64,000 nucleotides of DNA, taken from positions 37,782 through 101,781 of the forward strand of contig JABJKH010000056.1 of the NCBI GenBank assembly GCA_018660465.1. The letters run 5' to 3'. This document shows, in pieces, positions 51,515 through 60,045 of the stretch. Numbering within the stretch: the stretch's first letter is position 1; the number at the start of each line of letters is the position of its first letter. This DNA comes from Rhodospirillaceae bacterium (GTDB lineage: Bacteria > Pseudomonadota > Alphaproteobacteria > Rhodospirillales > JABJKH01). A program made the translations under genes and the position numbers. The notes beneath the pieces are model-generated. The model had not been told where the DNA came from and searched no databases. It worked only from the letters and a program-made list of their open reading frames with translations.

Positions 51515-53172
51515 TGAGCGATACGACACCTACGACAATCGGCGAGAAGATCGAAGAATTACGGGAACACGTCAAAAGCACCCCCGGTGATTCTCGTGCC
51601 CAGGCCCAGTTGGGCGACCTGCTGTATCAAGCCGGTGATCTGGACAACGCCAAGACGCACTTATCCATAGCGACGGCGATCGATCCTGGATTGGTCGGCA
51701 GTTATATCCAATTGGGCAACATTTGCATCCGCGATTGCGAATACTTCCGAGCCTTAGGGAGCTGGGGGGTGGCGCAGACATTTAAGCCGCAGGACTATAT
51801 TCGTCTCAAAATGGCCATGGCCCTGCCGCCAATCGTTGAGAATTCAAACTATATAGCGATCATGCAGGCGCGTCTGGCGCAGTCGTTAAAGCTAATGGCG
51901 GAAGCTGAGCTGAACTTGGAAGCACCTGCTCGGGACAGTGCGACGTTATTTTACCTCGCCTATCACGGCTATAATGACCGTGCCTACTACGAGGCTTTGG
52001 TGAACATCTATTTGAAGTCGCGGCCTGAGTATGGTGCGGTTGCACCACATTGCGCGGAAGGTAGAGATAGAAGCAAAGAACCGCGGATAAAGATTGGTTT
52101 CGTTTCATCGTTCTTTTTTGATCATTCGATTGGGCGGTTGTTCAAAGGAATGATCATGGGCCTGGACCGTAAACGATTCCATGTCACAGTCGCCTTCGCG
52201 CCGCACCGTACCGATCACGTCACCGAAGAGATACAGCGCCGAGTGGACCGCACCATTCAACTGCCTTTGGAACTGGCCCCAGCACGGGAAAAGCTAATGG
52301 CCCAGGAACTGGACGTGGTGGTCTATCCGGAACTCGGTATGGACGTTTTTGCACTCTGCCTGGCCATGGCGCGGGTCGCCCCGGTGCAGGCGATGTCGTG
52401 GGGGCATCCGGTAACATCCGGCATTCCCAACATGGATTACTTTGTCAGCGCCGAAGATTTAGAAGGGCCGGGCGCGGAAGGTCATTACAGCGAAAAATTG
52501 TTTAAACTCAATACATTAGGGACCTATTATACGCGACCTAAGATGCCAGAATCGCCAAAAACGAGGGTCGAGTTTGGCATGGAGGAAAATATCAATTACT
52601 ACATGGTCGCGCAGTATTTGTTTAAGCTGCACCCGAATTTCGATCAGATTTTAGGTGATGTTCTCAGGCGTGATCCCAAGGGACATATCTTGTTGGTGCA
52701 CGGTGCCCGGCGGCGCTGGAGCGAGCTGCTGCTGGCCCGCTTCAAGAACTCAATCCCGCAAGTTGTTGACCGCATTCGCTTCGTTCCAAGCCAGAAGCAC
52801 GAGGACTTTTTAGCGCTTATGGGGTGCGTTGACGTGAGCCTCGACATCCCCCAATTCAATGGCGGTAATACCACATTGGAAGCCCTGTCGATGGGTTTGC
52901 CGGTGGTGACAATGCCGACGGAATTTGCCCGTGGCCGGTATTGCATGTCGATTTATAAGCACATGGGATATATGGATTTGGTGGCCGAAACTCCCGAACA
53001 GTACGCCGAAATCGCTGTGCGTTTGGCGACCGACCCTGATTTTAAGGAACAAGCCAAGGCGCGCATCGCCGAAACCGCCCCCCGCGCCTTCGACAACAAA
53101 GAAGCAATTAGTGAATGGGAGCGTTTTTTTGTTGAGGCATGCGCGGAGAAGGGGATCGCGCCGCCTGAATAG
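51514..53172 (+). CDS. TPR-containing GT41-like (O-GlcNAc transferase/SPINDLY-type) protein
   Basis: A 552-residue protein. TPR repeats occupy about residues 15-130 (QLGDLLYQAGDLDNAKTHLSIA), and the C-terminal two thirds is a GT-B fold of the OGT/SPY group with IKIGFVSSFFFDHSIG and GGNTTLEALSMGLPVVTMP as donor-binding region. In bacteria such proteins glycosylate surface or cell-envelope proteins, including flagellins. Target unknown. The gene is coupled to the SDR before it and ends at a terminator. Confidence 0.85.
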   Translation: MSDTTPTTIGEKIEELREHVKSTPGDSRAQAQLGDLLYQAGDLDNAKTHLSIATAIDPGLVGSYIQLGNICIRDCEYFRALGSWGVAQTFKPQDYIRLKMAMALPPIVENSNYIAIMQARLAQSLKLMAEAELNLEAPARDSATLFYLAYHGYNDRAYYEALVNIYLKSRPEYGAVAPHCAEGRDRSKEPRIKIGFVSSFFFDHSIGRLFKGMIMGLDRKRFHVTVAFAPHRTDHVTEEIQRRVDRTIQLPLELAPAREKLMAQELDVVVYPELGMDVFALCLAMARVAPVQAMSWGHPVTSGIPNMDYFVSAEDLEGPGAEGHYSEKLFKLNTLGTYYTRPKMPESPKTRVEFGMEENINYYMVAQYLFKLHPNFDQILGDVLRRDPKGHILLVHGARRRWSELLLARFKNSIPQVVDRIRFVPSQKHEDFLALMGCVDVSLDIPQFNGGNTTLEALSMGLPVVTMPTEFARGRYCMSIYKHMGYMDLVAETPEQYAEIAVRLATDPDFKEQAKARIAETAPRAFDNKEAISEWERFFVEACAEKGIAPPE

Positions 53173-53182
53173 AACTCAACAA

Positions 53183-53225
53183 TAAAAAAGCCCCCGCTCG
53201 ATTTCCGAGGCGGGGGCTTTTTTTA
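53183..53225 (+). terminator. Rho-independent terminator
   Basis: AAAAAAGCCCCCGC and GCGGGGGCTTTTTTT form a strong GC stem followed by T residues. It lies just after the GT41-like gene and, because it is symmetrical, can also serve the minus-strand popZ-like gene. Confidence 0.9.
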
Positions 53226-53245
53226 TTTAAATTTCAAGCCAGGGA

Positions 53246-53902
53246 CTAGTGCGGTAGCCCTTGGGCTCGGTTGATCATGCGATCAATTTCGTTTTTAACC
53301 AATCGTTCGATTAGGTATGGCAGATTGCGGTCTAACCATTCGCGCAGGATCGGGCGCAGCATTTCACGCACCATGCCCTCCAGCGTTACTGACGACCCAG
53401 ACGAAATGTCCATATCGCGTCGGTCGATGATGGCGCGGGCGAGTTCTGCCAAGACATCCGTTGAAACTTGTGAGGTCATACCAGAAACCACATTTTCCGC
53501 GGTCGCTATCATTTCAGGCGTCAATTCAATGACGTCTTCAACCGGCGGTGGTGGTGGCGGTGGTGGTGGTGGCGCTGGTTCCGGCGCGGCCATAACAGGT
53601 GCCGGCTCTGGTTCTGGCGCAGGTGCCGGCTCAGGCTCAGGCTCAGGCTCTGGTTCCGGCTCTGGCTCCTCCATCGCTGCCGCCATATCCATTTCAGGTT
53701 CTGGCTCAGGCTCTGGCTCAGGCTCAGGTTCTGGCTCTGGTTCCGGCTCAGGCTCTGGTTCCGGCTCAGGTTCAGGGGCGGCTTCTGCTGCCGCTTCCTC
53801 CTCCTGCTCGTCCTTTGATAGTATTCGGCGAATAGAGGCTAGAATGTCCTCCATTGACGGTTCAGCACCGTCCTCGCCTGCTTGCCCATTTTCATCGCTC
53901 AT
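53246..53902 (-). CDS. popZ: PopZ-type polar organising protein (DUF2497)
   Basis: A 218-residue protein with the conserved N-terminal helix [20 protein letters not shown], a long Glu/Pro-rich disordered spacer made of EP repeats, a poly-Pro run, and the C-terminal helices ending [20 protein letters not shown]. This is the PopZ plan: it self-assembles at cell poles and anchors chromosome-partition proteins. The spacer length varies widely between species. The antisense Gly/Ser-rich frame is a shadow. Confidence 0.88.
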   Translation of the reverse strand: MSDENGQAGEDGAEPSMEDILASIRRILSKDEQEEEAAAEAAPEPEPEPEPEPEPEPEPEPEPEPEPEPEMDMAAAMEEPEPEPEPEPEPEPAPAPEPEPAPVMAAPEPAPPPPPPPPPPVEDVIELTPEMIATAENVVSGMTSQVSTDVLAELARAIIDRRDMDISSGSSVTLEGMVREMLRPILREWLDRNLPYLIERLVKNEIDRMINRAQGLPH

Positions 53903-54130
53903 AGATTTACTTCCCAGGTACTCCCGTGATTAAGGCGATTCTTAGGGAACAATACAAATAAATAGTTAACGCGCACGGGGTTACACGAAATAAATTGTAC
54001 CACTAATTTGGAAAAATTAAGAGTCCCTGCGAAATTTTCGGCGAAAAAAACGCCAATTTCCAGGCGTTTCACTCATTTCGAAGGCAGATTATTCCGCTTT
54101 TTTATCGAAAATTCCAGATTTTATTTCCAG

Positions 54131-55588
54131 CTAATATTTTTTGGGCATCACTTTTTCGGCGTCATCATATCCGTCAGAACGGGGTTTCTCCTTAATTTCG
54201 CCGGAACTGGTGGTGCCATGCCATTTTTCGCGAGTTTCATTATAGTGTTTGAATGGATCATAAAGTTTGACGTCTAATTCAAGTTGCCGCGCTGTCAGTT
54301 GCCCGGTTGTTGCCTTAACCCAGAAAATTGCAACGGTCTCGTCACGTTGAGCACCAACCAAATTGACCTTGGCGTCCAACAGCTCTTGTTCTGCATCTAG
54401 AATGTCCAGCACCGTACGTGATCCAACGGCGGCTTCGCGCTGTACACCTTCGAGGGCAATTTCGTTGGCGTCGACCTGGGCTTGGAAGGATTCTATCCGC
54501 GCGCGTGCGGTCACCAAGGCTTGCCACGCCTGTGCGGCTTCTTCAACGACGTCGCGTGTGGCTTGGTCAATCAACAAGCGCTGTTGACCGGCGGTCTGTT
54601 TGGCTTGGCGGATGCGCGAATAGACAGAGCCTGATTGATAAAGCGGCACCGACAAGGTCGCGCCAATGGAACCTTCTGAGGCTTCACTGGTGTCGCTGGA
54701 ACTCTCAAGCTTGTAATTCAGGGTGCCGTTTAGAGATAACGTCGGCAGTAACTCGCCTTCGGTCTCTTTCACATTGTCACGCGCCGCACGTTCATCATGA
54801 ATGGCTGCTTTGACAGTGGGGTGTGCTTTTTCCGCCAGGGACAGAGCCGCCAACTTGTGTGCAGGTAGGTCGTTGGAGACACCCTTAGGTCGAACGAGAT
54901 TCCCTGGGGCCGCGCCAATTATTTTTAAGTAGGTTGCCCGGGATGTTTCCAAAGAACCTTCGGCCTGAATTCGGTCCGCTGTCGCCCCGGACAGGCGCGC
55001 CTTGGCTTGGCTGACGTCTGTGCGGGTGATTTCGCCAACCTGGAAGCGGTCTTCGGCGGCTTCCAACTGGCGACGCAGGACTTGTTCGTTGCCAACGTTT
55101 AATTCCAGGATAGCCTGATCCCGCACGACGCCCATATAGGCGGTGGCGGCGTCCAAAAGCACACTTTGTTCGACATTTAACAGGCGGTTGCGCGCGGCCT
55201 TGATCGCATTTTCCGCAGCACTTAAGGCCGCGCGATTGCGAAAACCGCGAAATACAGGTTGCGAAACGGTCAATTCGACGCCGCGCGGGGATCGAACCGC
55301 GCTGGTATTACCGCCAGACCGGCTGCTGTTATAGGTGTTTTCCCGGGTAAAATCGCCAGACGCTTCCAAAGTCGGGCGCCAATTCGACAGCGCTTGGGGA
55401 ACTTCTTCGTCAACGGCACGAAGCGAGGCCCGTTCTGCCAGCAGTGTCGGGTTATTGCTATAGGCTGATACCAGCGCGTCGGTCAGGCTTTGTGCCTTAA
55501 CTTCTAAAGCCCCAACCAATACGACGGCAACCGCCACAGTGGTCAGAAAATATCCTGTTTTATTCTTGAAAATCACTAGCCGCCTCAT
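54131..55588 (-). CDS. tolC: TolC-family outer-membrane efflux protein
   Basis: About 485 residues from ATG 55588 (MRRLVIFKNKTGY); a start at 55642 or 55624 cannot be excluded. Signal peptide followed by SLTDALVSAYSNNPTLLAERASLRA and the second half-repeat LSLAEKAHPTVKAAIHDERAARDNV, the doubled helix-strand pattern of TolC. The C-terminal tail is polar. It forms the outer-membrane channel for type I secretion and efflux pumps. No inner-membrane partner is next to it. Confidence 0.92.
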   Translation of the reverse strand: MRRLVIFKNKTGYFLTTVAVAVVLVGALEVKAQSLTDALVSAYSNNPTLLAERASLRAVDEEVPQALSNWRPTLEASGDFTRENTYNSSRSGGNTSAVRSPRGVELTVSQPVFRGFRNRAALSAAENAIKAARNRLLNVEQSVLLDAATAYMGVVRDQAILELNVGNEQVLRRQLEAAEDRFQVGEITRTDVSQAKARLSGATADRIQAEGSLETSRATYLKIIGAAPGNLVRPKGVSNDLPAHKLAALSLAEKAHPTVKAAIHDERAARDNVKETEGELLPTLSLNGTLNYKLESSSDTSEASEGSIGATLSVPLYQSGSVYSRIRQAKQTAGQQRLLIDQATRDVVEEAAQAWQALVTARARIESFQAQVDANEIALEGVQREAAVGSRTVLDILDAEQELLDAKVNLVGAQRDETVAIFWVKATTGQLTARQLELDVKLYDPFKHYNETREKWHGTTSSGEIKEKPRSDGYDDAEKVMPKKY

Positions 55589-55705
55589 AAGAAACCCGAT
55601 CCCCCACCACACGGCACTTATCATAACGCGTGCGTTTGGCAATGCACGTCAGTCAATCCGGCAAGTCGTAAGTGGTTGAATCTAAATGGATAATCTAATG
55701 ATAGA

Positions 55706-56356
55706 TTAAAATACAAATTCGGGTTTTTGCTCAAAACCCGGCAGAATCGGGGCATTGGCATCGAACGCGTGTCGGCCGAATACCCCGCTGCTGGTCCGGG
55801 TGTAGATCATGCCGCGCCCAACCGTGGGTTCGGCGACAATCGCAACCAACCGTCCGCCTTCTGCCAATTGTTTCAGAATGGCTTCCGGAACCTCAGCCAC
55901 TGCACCATTAAATAGGATCACATCGTAGGGCGCCTGCTTGGCGTAGCCTTTGTTAAGAGCTCCTGTCACCACGGCGACCGTATCGATGCCTTGGTCGGTG
56001 AGGGTCTCTACCGACGATGCCGCCAACGCCTTGTCGCTTTCCAACGCCACGACCGCATCGGCCAGCCGTGCGATTAAGGCTGCGGCATACCCAGCCCCGG
56101 AACCAACCACCAGGGCGATGTCTCCCGGCATGATTTCTGCAGCCTGGGTCAGGCGGGCGAGAGCCAGCGGTTCCATAATATGGCGGTCGTTTTCAAGGGA
56201 AATCGACGTGTCGATGTAGGCAATGCCCTTATACATCTCCGGCACATAGGCTTCGCGCGGAATATCGTCCATGGCTTCGATGATCAGTTCATCGGTGATC
56301 CGATTGGTCCTGATCTGGTTTTCAACCATGTTATGGCGGGCTGTTGTGGTGCTCAT
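55706..56356 (-). CDS. pcm: protein-L-isoaspartate O-methyltransferase
   Basis: About 216 residues from ATG 56356 (MSTTTARHNMVENQIRTN). The reading to 56473 is unlikely. SAM-binding VVGSGAGYAAALIARL and the preceding substrate loop with ISLENDRHIMEPLALARLTQAA are typical of bacterial Pcm, which repairs isoaspartyl residues. In alphaproteobacteria this gene commonly precedes tolC and popZ on the same strand, as here. Confidence 0.9.
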   Translation of the reverse strand: MSTTTARHNMVENQIRTNRITDELIIEAMDDIPREAYVPEMYKGIAYIDTSISLENDRHIMEPLALARLTQAAEIMPGDIALVVGSGAGYAAALIARLADAVVALESDKALAASSVETLTDQGIDTVAVVTGALNKGYAKQAPYDVILFNGAVAEVPEAILKQLAEGGRLVAIVAEPTVGRGMIYTRTSSGVFGRHAFDANAPILPGFEQKPEFVF

Positions 56357-56689
56357 GGTGCAATGTCTTCTGCAAAATTTCCGAAATGCTCGGGAGTCCC
56401 GAACAGGGTTATTTATAATCTCCTGAGACCTTAAATACAATTCGGTTCGTTGAGAAGCCGGTGATGGCCACAACGAGAGCTAATGTCTTGCGTTGTTTTT
56501 ATGCTGATGATGATCATATCGGCAATTTTATTTATTAAGATTCAGCTATTTATTGACTCTAAAAATAAGTTAACTATAAACGCTTGTTAATTAGCAGTTG
56601 ATATGCGACTTTTTTGATAAAGTGAATCGTCCAAACACTAATTGGTTGCTGCTTCTTATGTGCGTGACGAACCAACGGGGGATGGTTAA
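56357..56689. other. intergenic gap between divergent pcm and BLUF genes
   Basis: About 330 bases, AT-rich in its right half. No open frame or repeat that I can support. Promoters for the two divergent genes are expected here. No box is clear enough to name. Confidence 0.4.
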
Positions 56690-57184
56690 TTGACGAGGCT
56701 GTATCAGCTTGTTTTCACCAGCGCGGCAACGCAAGCGCTGGATGTTGGTGAGTTGTTGGAAATGCTTGAAAAGTCCCGGGAAAATAATAAGAAACACGGT
56801 GTAACAGGGGCATTACTATACCTTTCCGGTGTGTTCTTGCAGGTTCTTGAGGGCCCGAAAGACGACATTCTTCAACTGTATGAGTTAATTCAAAAAGACA
56901 ACCGCAACAAAGATATCGATCCGATTAATGTTGGGCCGATCGAAAAACGTGAGTTCAAAGGGTGGTCCATGGGCTTTGCCGCGCCGTCTTTGGACCAAGT
57001 TCAAGACGTTGAGGGGTTCTCGGTGATCCGGTCCTCGGATGACTTTGCCCAAGTTTGTGTCGAGGATGCGGTCGTACCTGACATGGGATCGACGCTTGAA
57101 TATTTCAAAAGATTTTATGATCGCTCCGTGGCGTGGTCTGGCGGGGAGTTGGACCATGAAGTGTGCCTGTTTATTGGCCGTTAA
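56690..57184 (+). CDS. BLUF-domain protein with the photoactive Tyr replaced by Phe
   Basis: A 164-residue blue-light FAD domain. It starts with TTG 56690; no ATG gives a complete domain. The second strand residues QVLEG, the Asn-Asn in ENNKKHGVTG, and W/M in FKGWSMGF match the flavin-binding set, with Gln in FLQVLEG. The usual Tyr in the first strand (as in RLIYSS of Slr1694) is Phe9 here (LVFTS, codon TTC). In studied BLUF proteins that Tyr is needed for the photocycle, so light sensing may be lost or altered. Confidence 0.88.
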   Translation: MTRLYQLVFTSAATQALDVGELLEMLEKSRENNKKHGVTGALLYLSGVFLQVLEGPKDDILQLYELIQKDNRNKDIDPINVGPIEKREFKGWSMGFAAPSLDQVQDVEGFSVIRSSDDFAQVCVEDAVVPDMGSTLEYFKRFYDRSVAWSGGELDHEVCLFIGR

Positions 57185-57228
57185 TGTATAAGTGATTGGA
57201 CAATCGATAATTCGTCAAATTTTCAAAT

Positions 57229-57396
57229 ATGCATCGGACCGCGATGGAACGAAACGTCACCGTACGCGATGTCGCGCAAGCTGAAATTGATGTCTCAACT
57301 TTGTCGAATAAGAAACAAAACGAGTCGACAACATCACGTTATTTCAGGAAATCTCGCGTTAGAGTCGCGTCCGATGTAAATTTTTACATCATATAA
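57229..57396 (+). pseudogene. probable remnant of a LacI-type helix-turn-helix
   Basis: A 55-codon frame from ATG 57229 reads NVTVRDVAQAEIDVSTLSN and then RVRVASDVNFY. This resembles the N-terminal LacI DNA-binding helix (VTIRDVAREAGVSVSTVS, then RERVLAAIEELGY) with changes at key turns and no ligand-binding domain behind it. It most likely is a decayed regulator. The rest of the gap to 57769 shows nothing else. Confidence 0.45.
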
Positions 57397-57769
57397 TGTG
57401 CCAATCCGAGATCGGGGCACGGTATATGTAACTGCTGCACCAAGACCAAAGTACTGCCTTGAGGCCGTTTAAAGGCAGATATTCCTCAGAATCACGGATG
57501 GGCTATCTTTCCACAAATTTGTTCTGGTGCGCTTGCCTATTAACTGGATAGCCCCAATGATCGATAGATTTTAAGTATCACTCGCAGTTACACTGCCAAT
57601 AAGTTATATGTTTTAAAAATAATATGTATAACTTTTGTGTAATACAAAGTAACTAATGATAGTATATTTCTGTAATAAATTGAAATATTTATGAAATACT
57701 TGTGAAACACGCCCAAGAGTACAATAATATTGATTGTTCAATCACACTGTTCATGGAGAGTTTAGAAGT

Positions 57770-59866
57770 ATGAATCTTAAAATTAGTGGCCGATTAATTC
57801 TCGGCTTTGGCATCATGTCTGCGATTCTAATTGGTGCGACCGGCATCACGATCGTTCAAGTTTCCAAAATCAACAGCGTATCTAACAGGATTATTGAACT
57901 TCGTATGCCGACGGCGAATTCAAGTGCTGCGATGGTCAATAATATTAATGCCTCCCTTGCCGCATTGCGTGGTTACATGCTGACCGGCGCGCCTAAGTTT
58001 AAGAACGGCCGCGCCGAGGTCTGGGGCGAGATCGACAAAACCACTGCAAAAATGGATGAGCTGTCGAAAAGCTGGACCAATCCTAAGAACGTTGAGAATT
58101 TACAGGTGTTCAAAGGCGTACTGAATGAATTCCGTGTAGCACAGGCGAAGGTCGAAGGCATCGCCAAGACAATTGATGAACAACCTGCCACTAAAATCCT
58201 GGTCCAAGACGCGGCGCCACTTGCCACGACCTTGGTTTCTGAGATCACCAAAATCATTACCCTGGAACGGGATTTACCGGCAACGCCCATGCGTAAGAAT
58301 TTGTTGGGCATGATGGCGGATACCCGTGGCACAACCGCCCGGGGCCTCGCCAGCATTCGTGCTTTCCTTCTTACCGGCAATCAAAAGTTTAAGAAATCAT
58401 TCGATGTCATGTGGAAGAAAAACGGCGTCCGCTTTGGTCAATTGAAGCAAAAGCAATCTCTATTGAGCCCTGCGCAGTTGGTTGCTTTCAAAAAGTTTGA
58501 TGCGGCCAGAACGAATTTCCTGCCGCTGCCGCCTAAGATGTTTGCCATTCGTGGTTCCAAAAAGTGGAACATGGCGAACTACACTTTGGTTACTGAAGCT
58601 GCGCCTCGTGCGGGTAAGCTGATGAACATGCTGACGGGCATCAAGGATGCAAAAGGCGTCCGCCAAGGTGGCATGGCGCGTAATCAATCGGCTCTGTTGC
58701 AGAGGGATGCTGACTTGAATACGTCTCAAGTTCATAGTCTGCAAACATTCGAATGGATTTTGCTGGCGGTCGGCATTGGTTCAGCAGTCGTTATTGTACT
58801 GTTAAGCGTTCGTTCCATCGTCGGGCCGGTTACGGAAATGACTTCCGCCATGGGTGAACTGGCCGAAGGTAAACTGGAAACCGAAGTCCCGGCGCTCGAT
58901 AAGACCGACGAAATCGGCGAAATGGCGCAGGCGGTCCAAGTCTTTAAAGACAATGCCATTCGCGTCAAACAAATGGAGGCCGAACAAGCCGAACAAGCGC
59001 GTGTTGCAGAAGCTGAGAAGAAGGCTGCGTTGAGCCAAATGGCTGATGACTTCGAAAAAAGCGTCGGTGGCGTGGTCGCCTCGGTCTCTTCTGCATCCAC
59101 CGAAATGCAGAGTTCAGCCCAGTCCATGGCGACAACGGCAGAACAGGCCAGCGAACAGTCCTCAACCGTGGCAGCGGCATCCGAACAAGCCTCTGCCAAT
59201 GTTCAAACGGTTGCGACAGCGGCCGAGGAACTGTCCAGTTCGATCAATGAAATCAGTCGACAGGTTCAGGAATCCAGCCGCATTGCTGGCGGCGCCGTGG
59301 ATGAGGCCAATAACGCTGATGAGATGATTCAATCATTGGCCAGTGCGGCGAATAAGATTGGCGAGGTTGTGAGCCTGATTACCGACATCGCCGAGCAGAC
59401 CAACCTGTTGGCGCTGAATGCGACCATCGAAGCAGCGAGAGCCGGTGACGCCGGTAAAGGCTTCGCGGTTGTGGCGTCCGAGGTCAAAAACTTGGCCAAC
59501 CAAACCGCCAAGGCGACCGAGGAGATCAGTGCTCAGATCAATGGTATCCAAGATGCCAGTCAAAATGCAGTTGGCGCCATTCAACGTATCGGGAGCACCA
59601 TCAGCGACATCAACGAAATCGCCGCAACCATTGCATCCGCAGTTGAAGAACAAGGTGCCGCAACGCAGGAGATCGCTCGCAATGTGGAGCAAGCAGCCAA
59701 TGGCACATCGGAGGTCAATAGCAATATCTCAGGTGTGACAACAGCTGTCGGCGAAACCGGCCACGCAGCAGGCGAAATCCTGAATGCATCCAGCGAACTG
59801 TCGCAACAGTCTGAAGTGTTAAAAACAGAGGTGGATCAATTCTTGGCACAAGTCCGCGCCGGGTAA
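57770..59866 (+). CDS. methyl-accepting chemotaxis protein with large helical periplasmic domain
   Basis: A 698-residue receptor from ATG 57770 behind GGAGAG. TM1 at about 11-33, a helical periplasmic domain of about 300 residues, TM2 near 335-355, a HAMP domain (AEGKLETEVPALDKTDEIGEM) and the signalling hairpin with [16 protein letters not shown]. No CheR pentapeptide at the C-terminus. The ligand is unknown. It is followed by a terminator like that of the next receptor. Confidence 0.92.
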   Translation: MNLKISGRLILGFGIMSAILIGATGITIVQVSKINSVSNRIIELRMPTANSSAAMVNNINASLAALRGYMLTGAPKFKNGRAEVWGEIDKTTAKMDELSKSWTNPKNVENLQVFKGVLNEFRVAQAKVEGIAKTIDEQPATKILVQDAAPLATTLVSEITKIITLERDLPATPMRKNLLGMMADTRGTTARGLASIRAFLLTGNQKFKKSFDVMWKKNGVRFGQLKQKQSLLSPAQLVAFKKFDAARTNFLPLPPKMFAIRGSKKWNMANYTLVTEAAPRAGKLMNMLTGIKDAKGVRQGGMARNQSALLQRDADLNTSQVHSLQTFEWILLAVGIGSAVVIVLLSVRSIVGPVTEMTSAMGELAEGKLETEVPALDKTDEIGEMAQAVQVFKDNAIRVKQMEAEQAEQARVAEAEKKAALSQMADDFEKSVGGVVASVSSASTEMQSSAQSMATTAEQASEQSSTVAAASEQASANVQTVATAAEELSSSINEISRQVQESSRIAGGAVDEANNADEMIQSLASAANKIGEVVSLITDIAEQTNLLALNATIEAARAGDAGKGFAVVASEVKNLANQTAKATEEISAQINGIQDASQNAVGAIQRIGSTISDINEIAATIASAVEEQGAATQEIARNVEQAANGTSEVNSNISGVTTAVGETGHAAGEILNASSELSQQSEVLKTEVDQFLAQVRAG

Positions 59867-59898
59867 AAAAAACACTTAATCCAAATCGGCAAATTTGG

Positions 59899-59949
59899 GC
59901 CATCCGTGACCCGGGGAATTCCCGGGTCCCACGGATGGCTCTTTTTTTT
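59899..59949 (+). terminator. Rho-independent terminator after the first chemoreceptor
   Basis: GCCATCCGTGACCCGGG pairs with CCCGGGTCCCACGGATGGC and is followed by a run of T. The stem is long and partly matches the one at 62214-62266. Confidence 0.92.
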
Positions 59950-60045
59950 ATTTAACGGAAGAAACTTTTATTGAAAAATAAAATCACCCCCCCACATCAT
60001 AATCGAATATCCCAGAAGCCAGTAAACAATTTGGAGATTAATTCG

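Noticed and set aside
53271..53933. Long plus-strand Gly/Ser-rich open frame opposite popZ
   Set aside because: It is the antisense of the Glu/Pro repeat spacer of PopZ; the minus strand encodes recognised PopZ ends, so this is a shadow.
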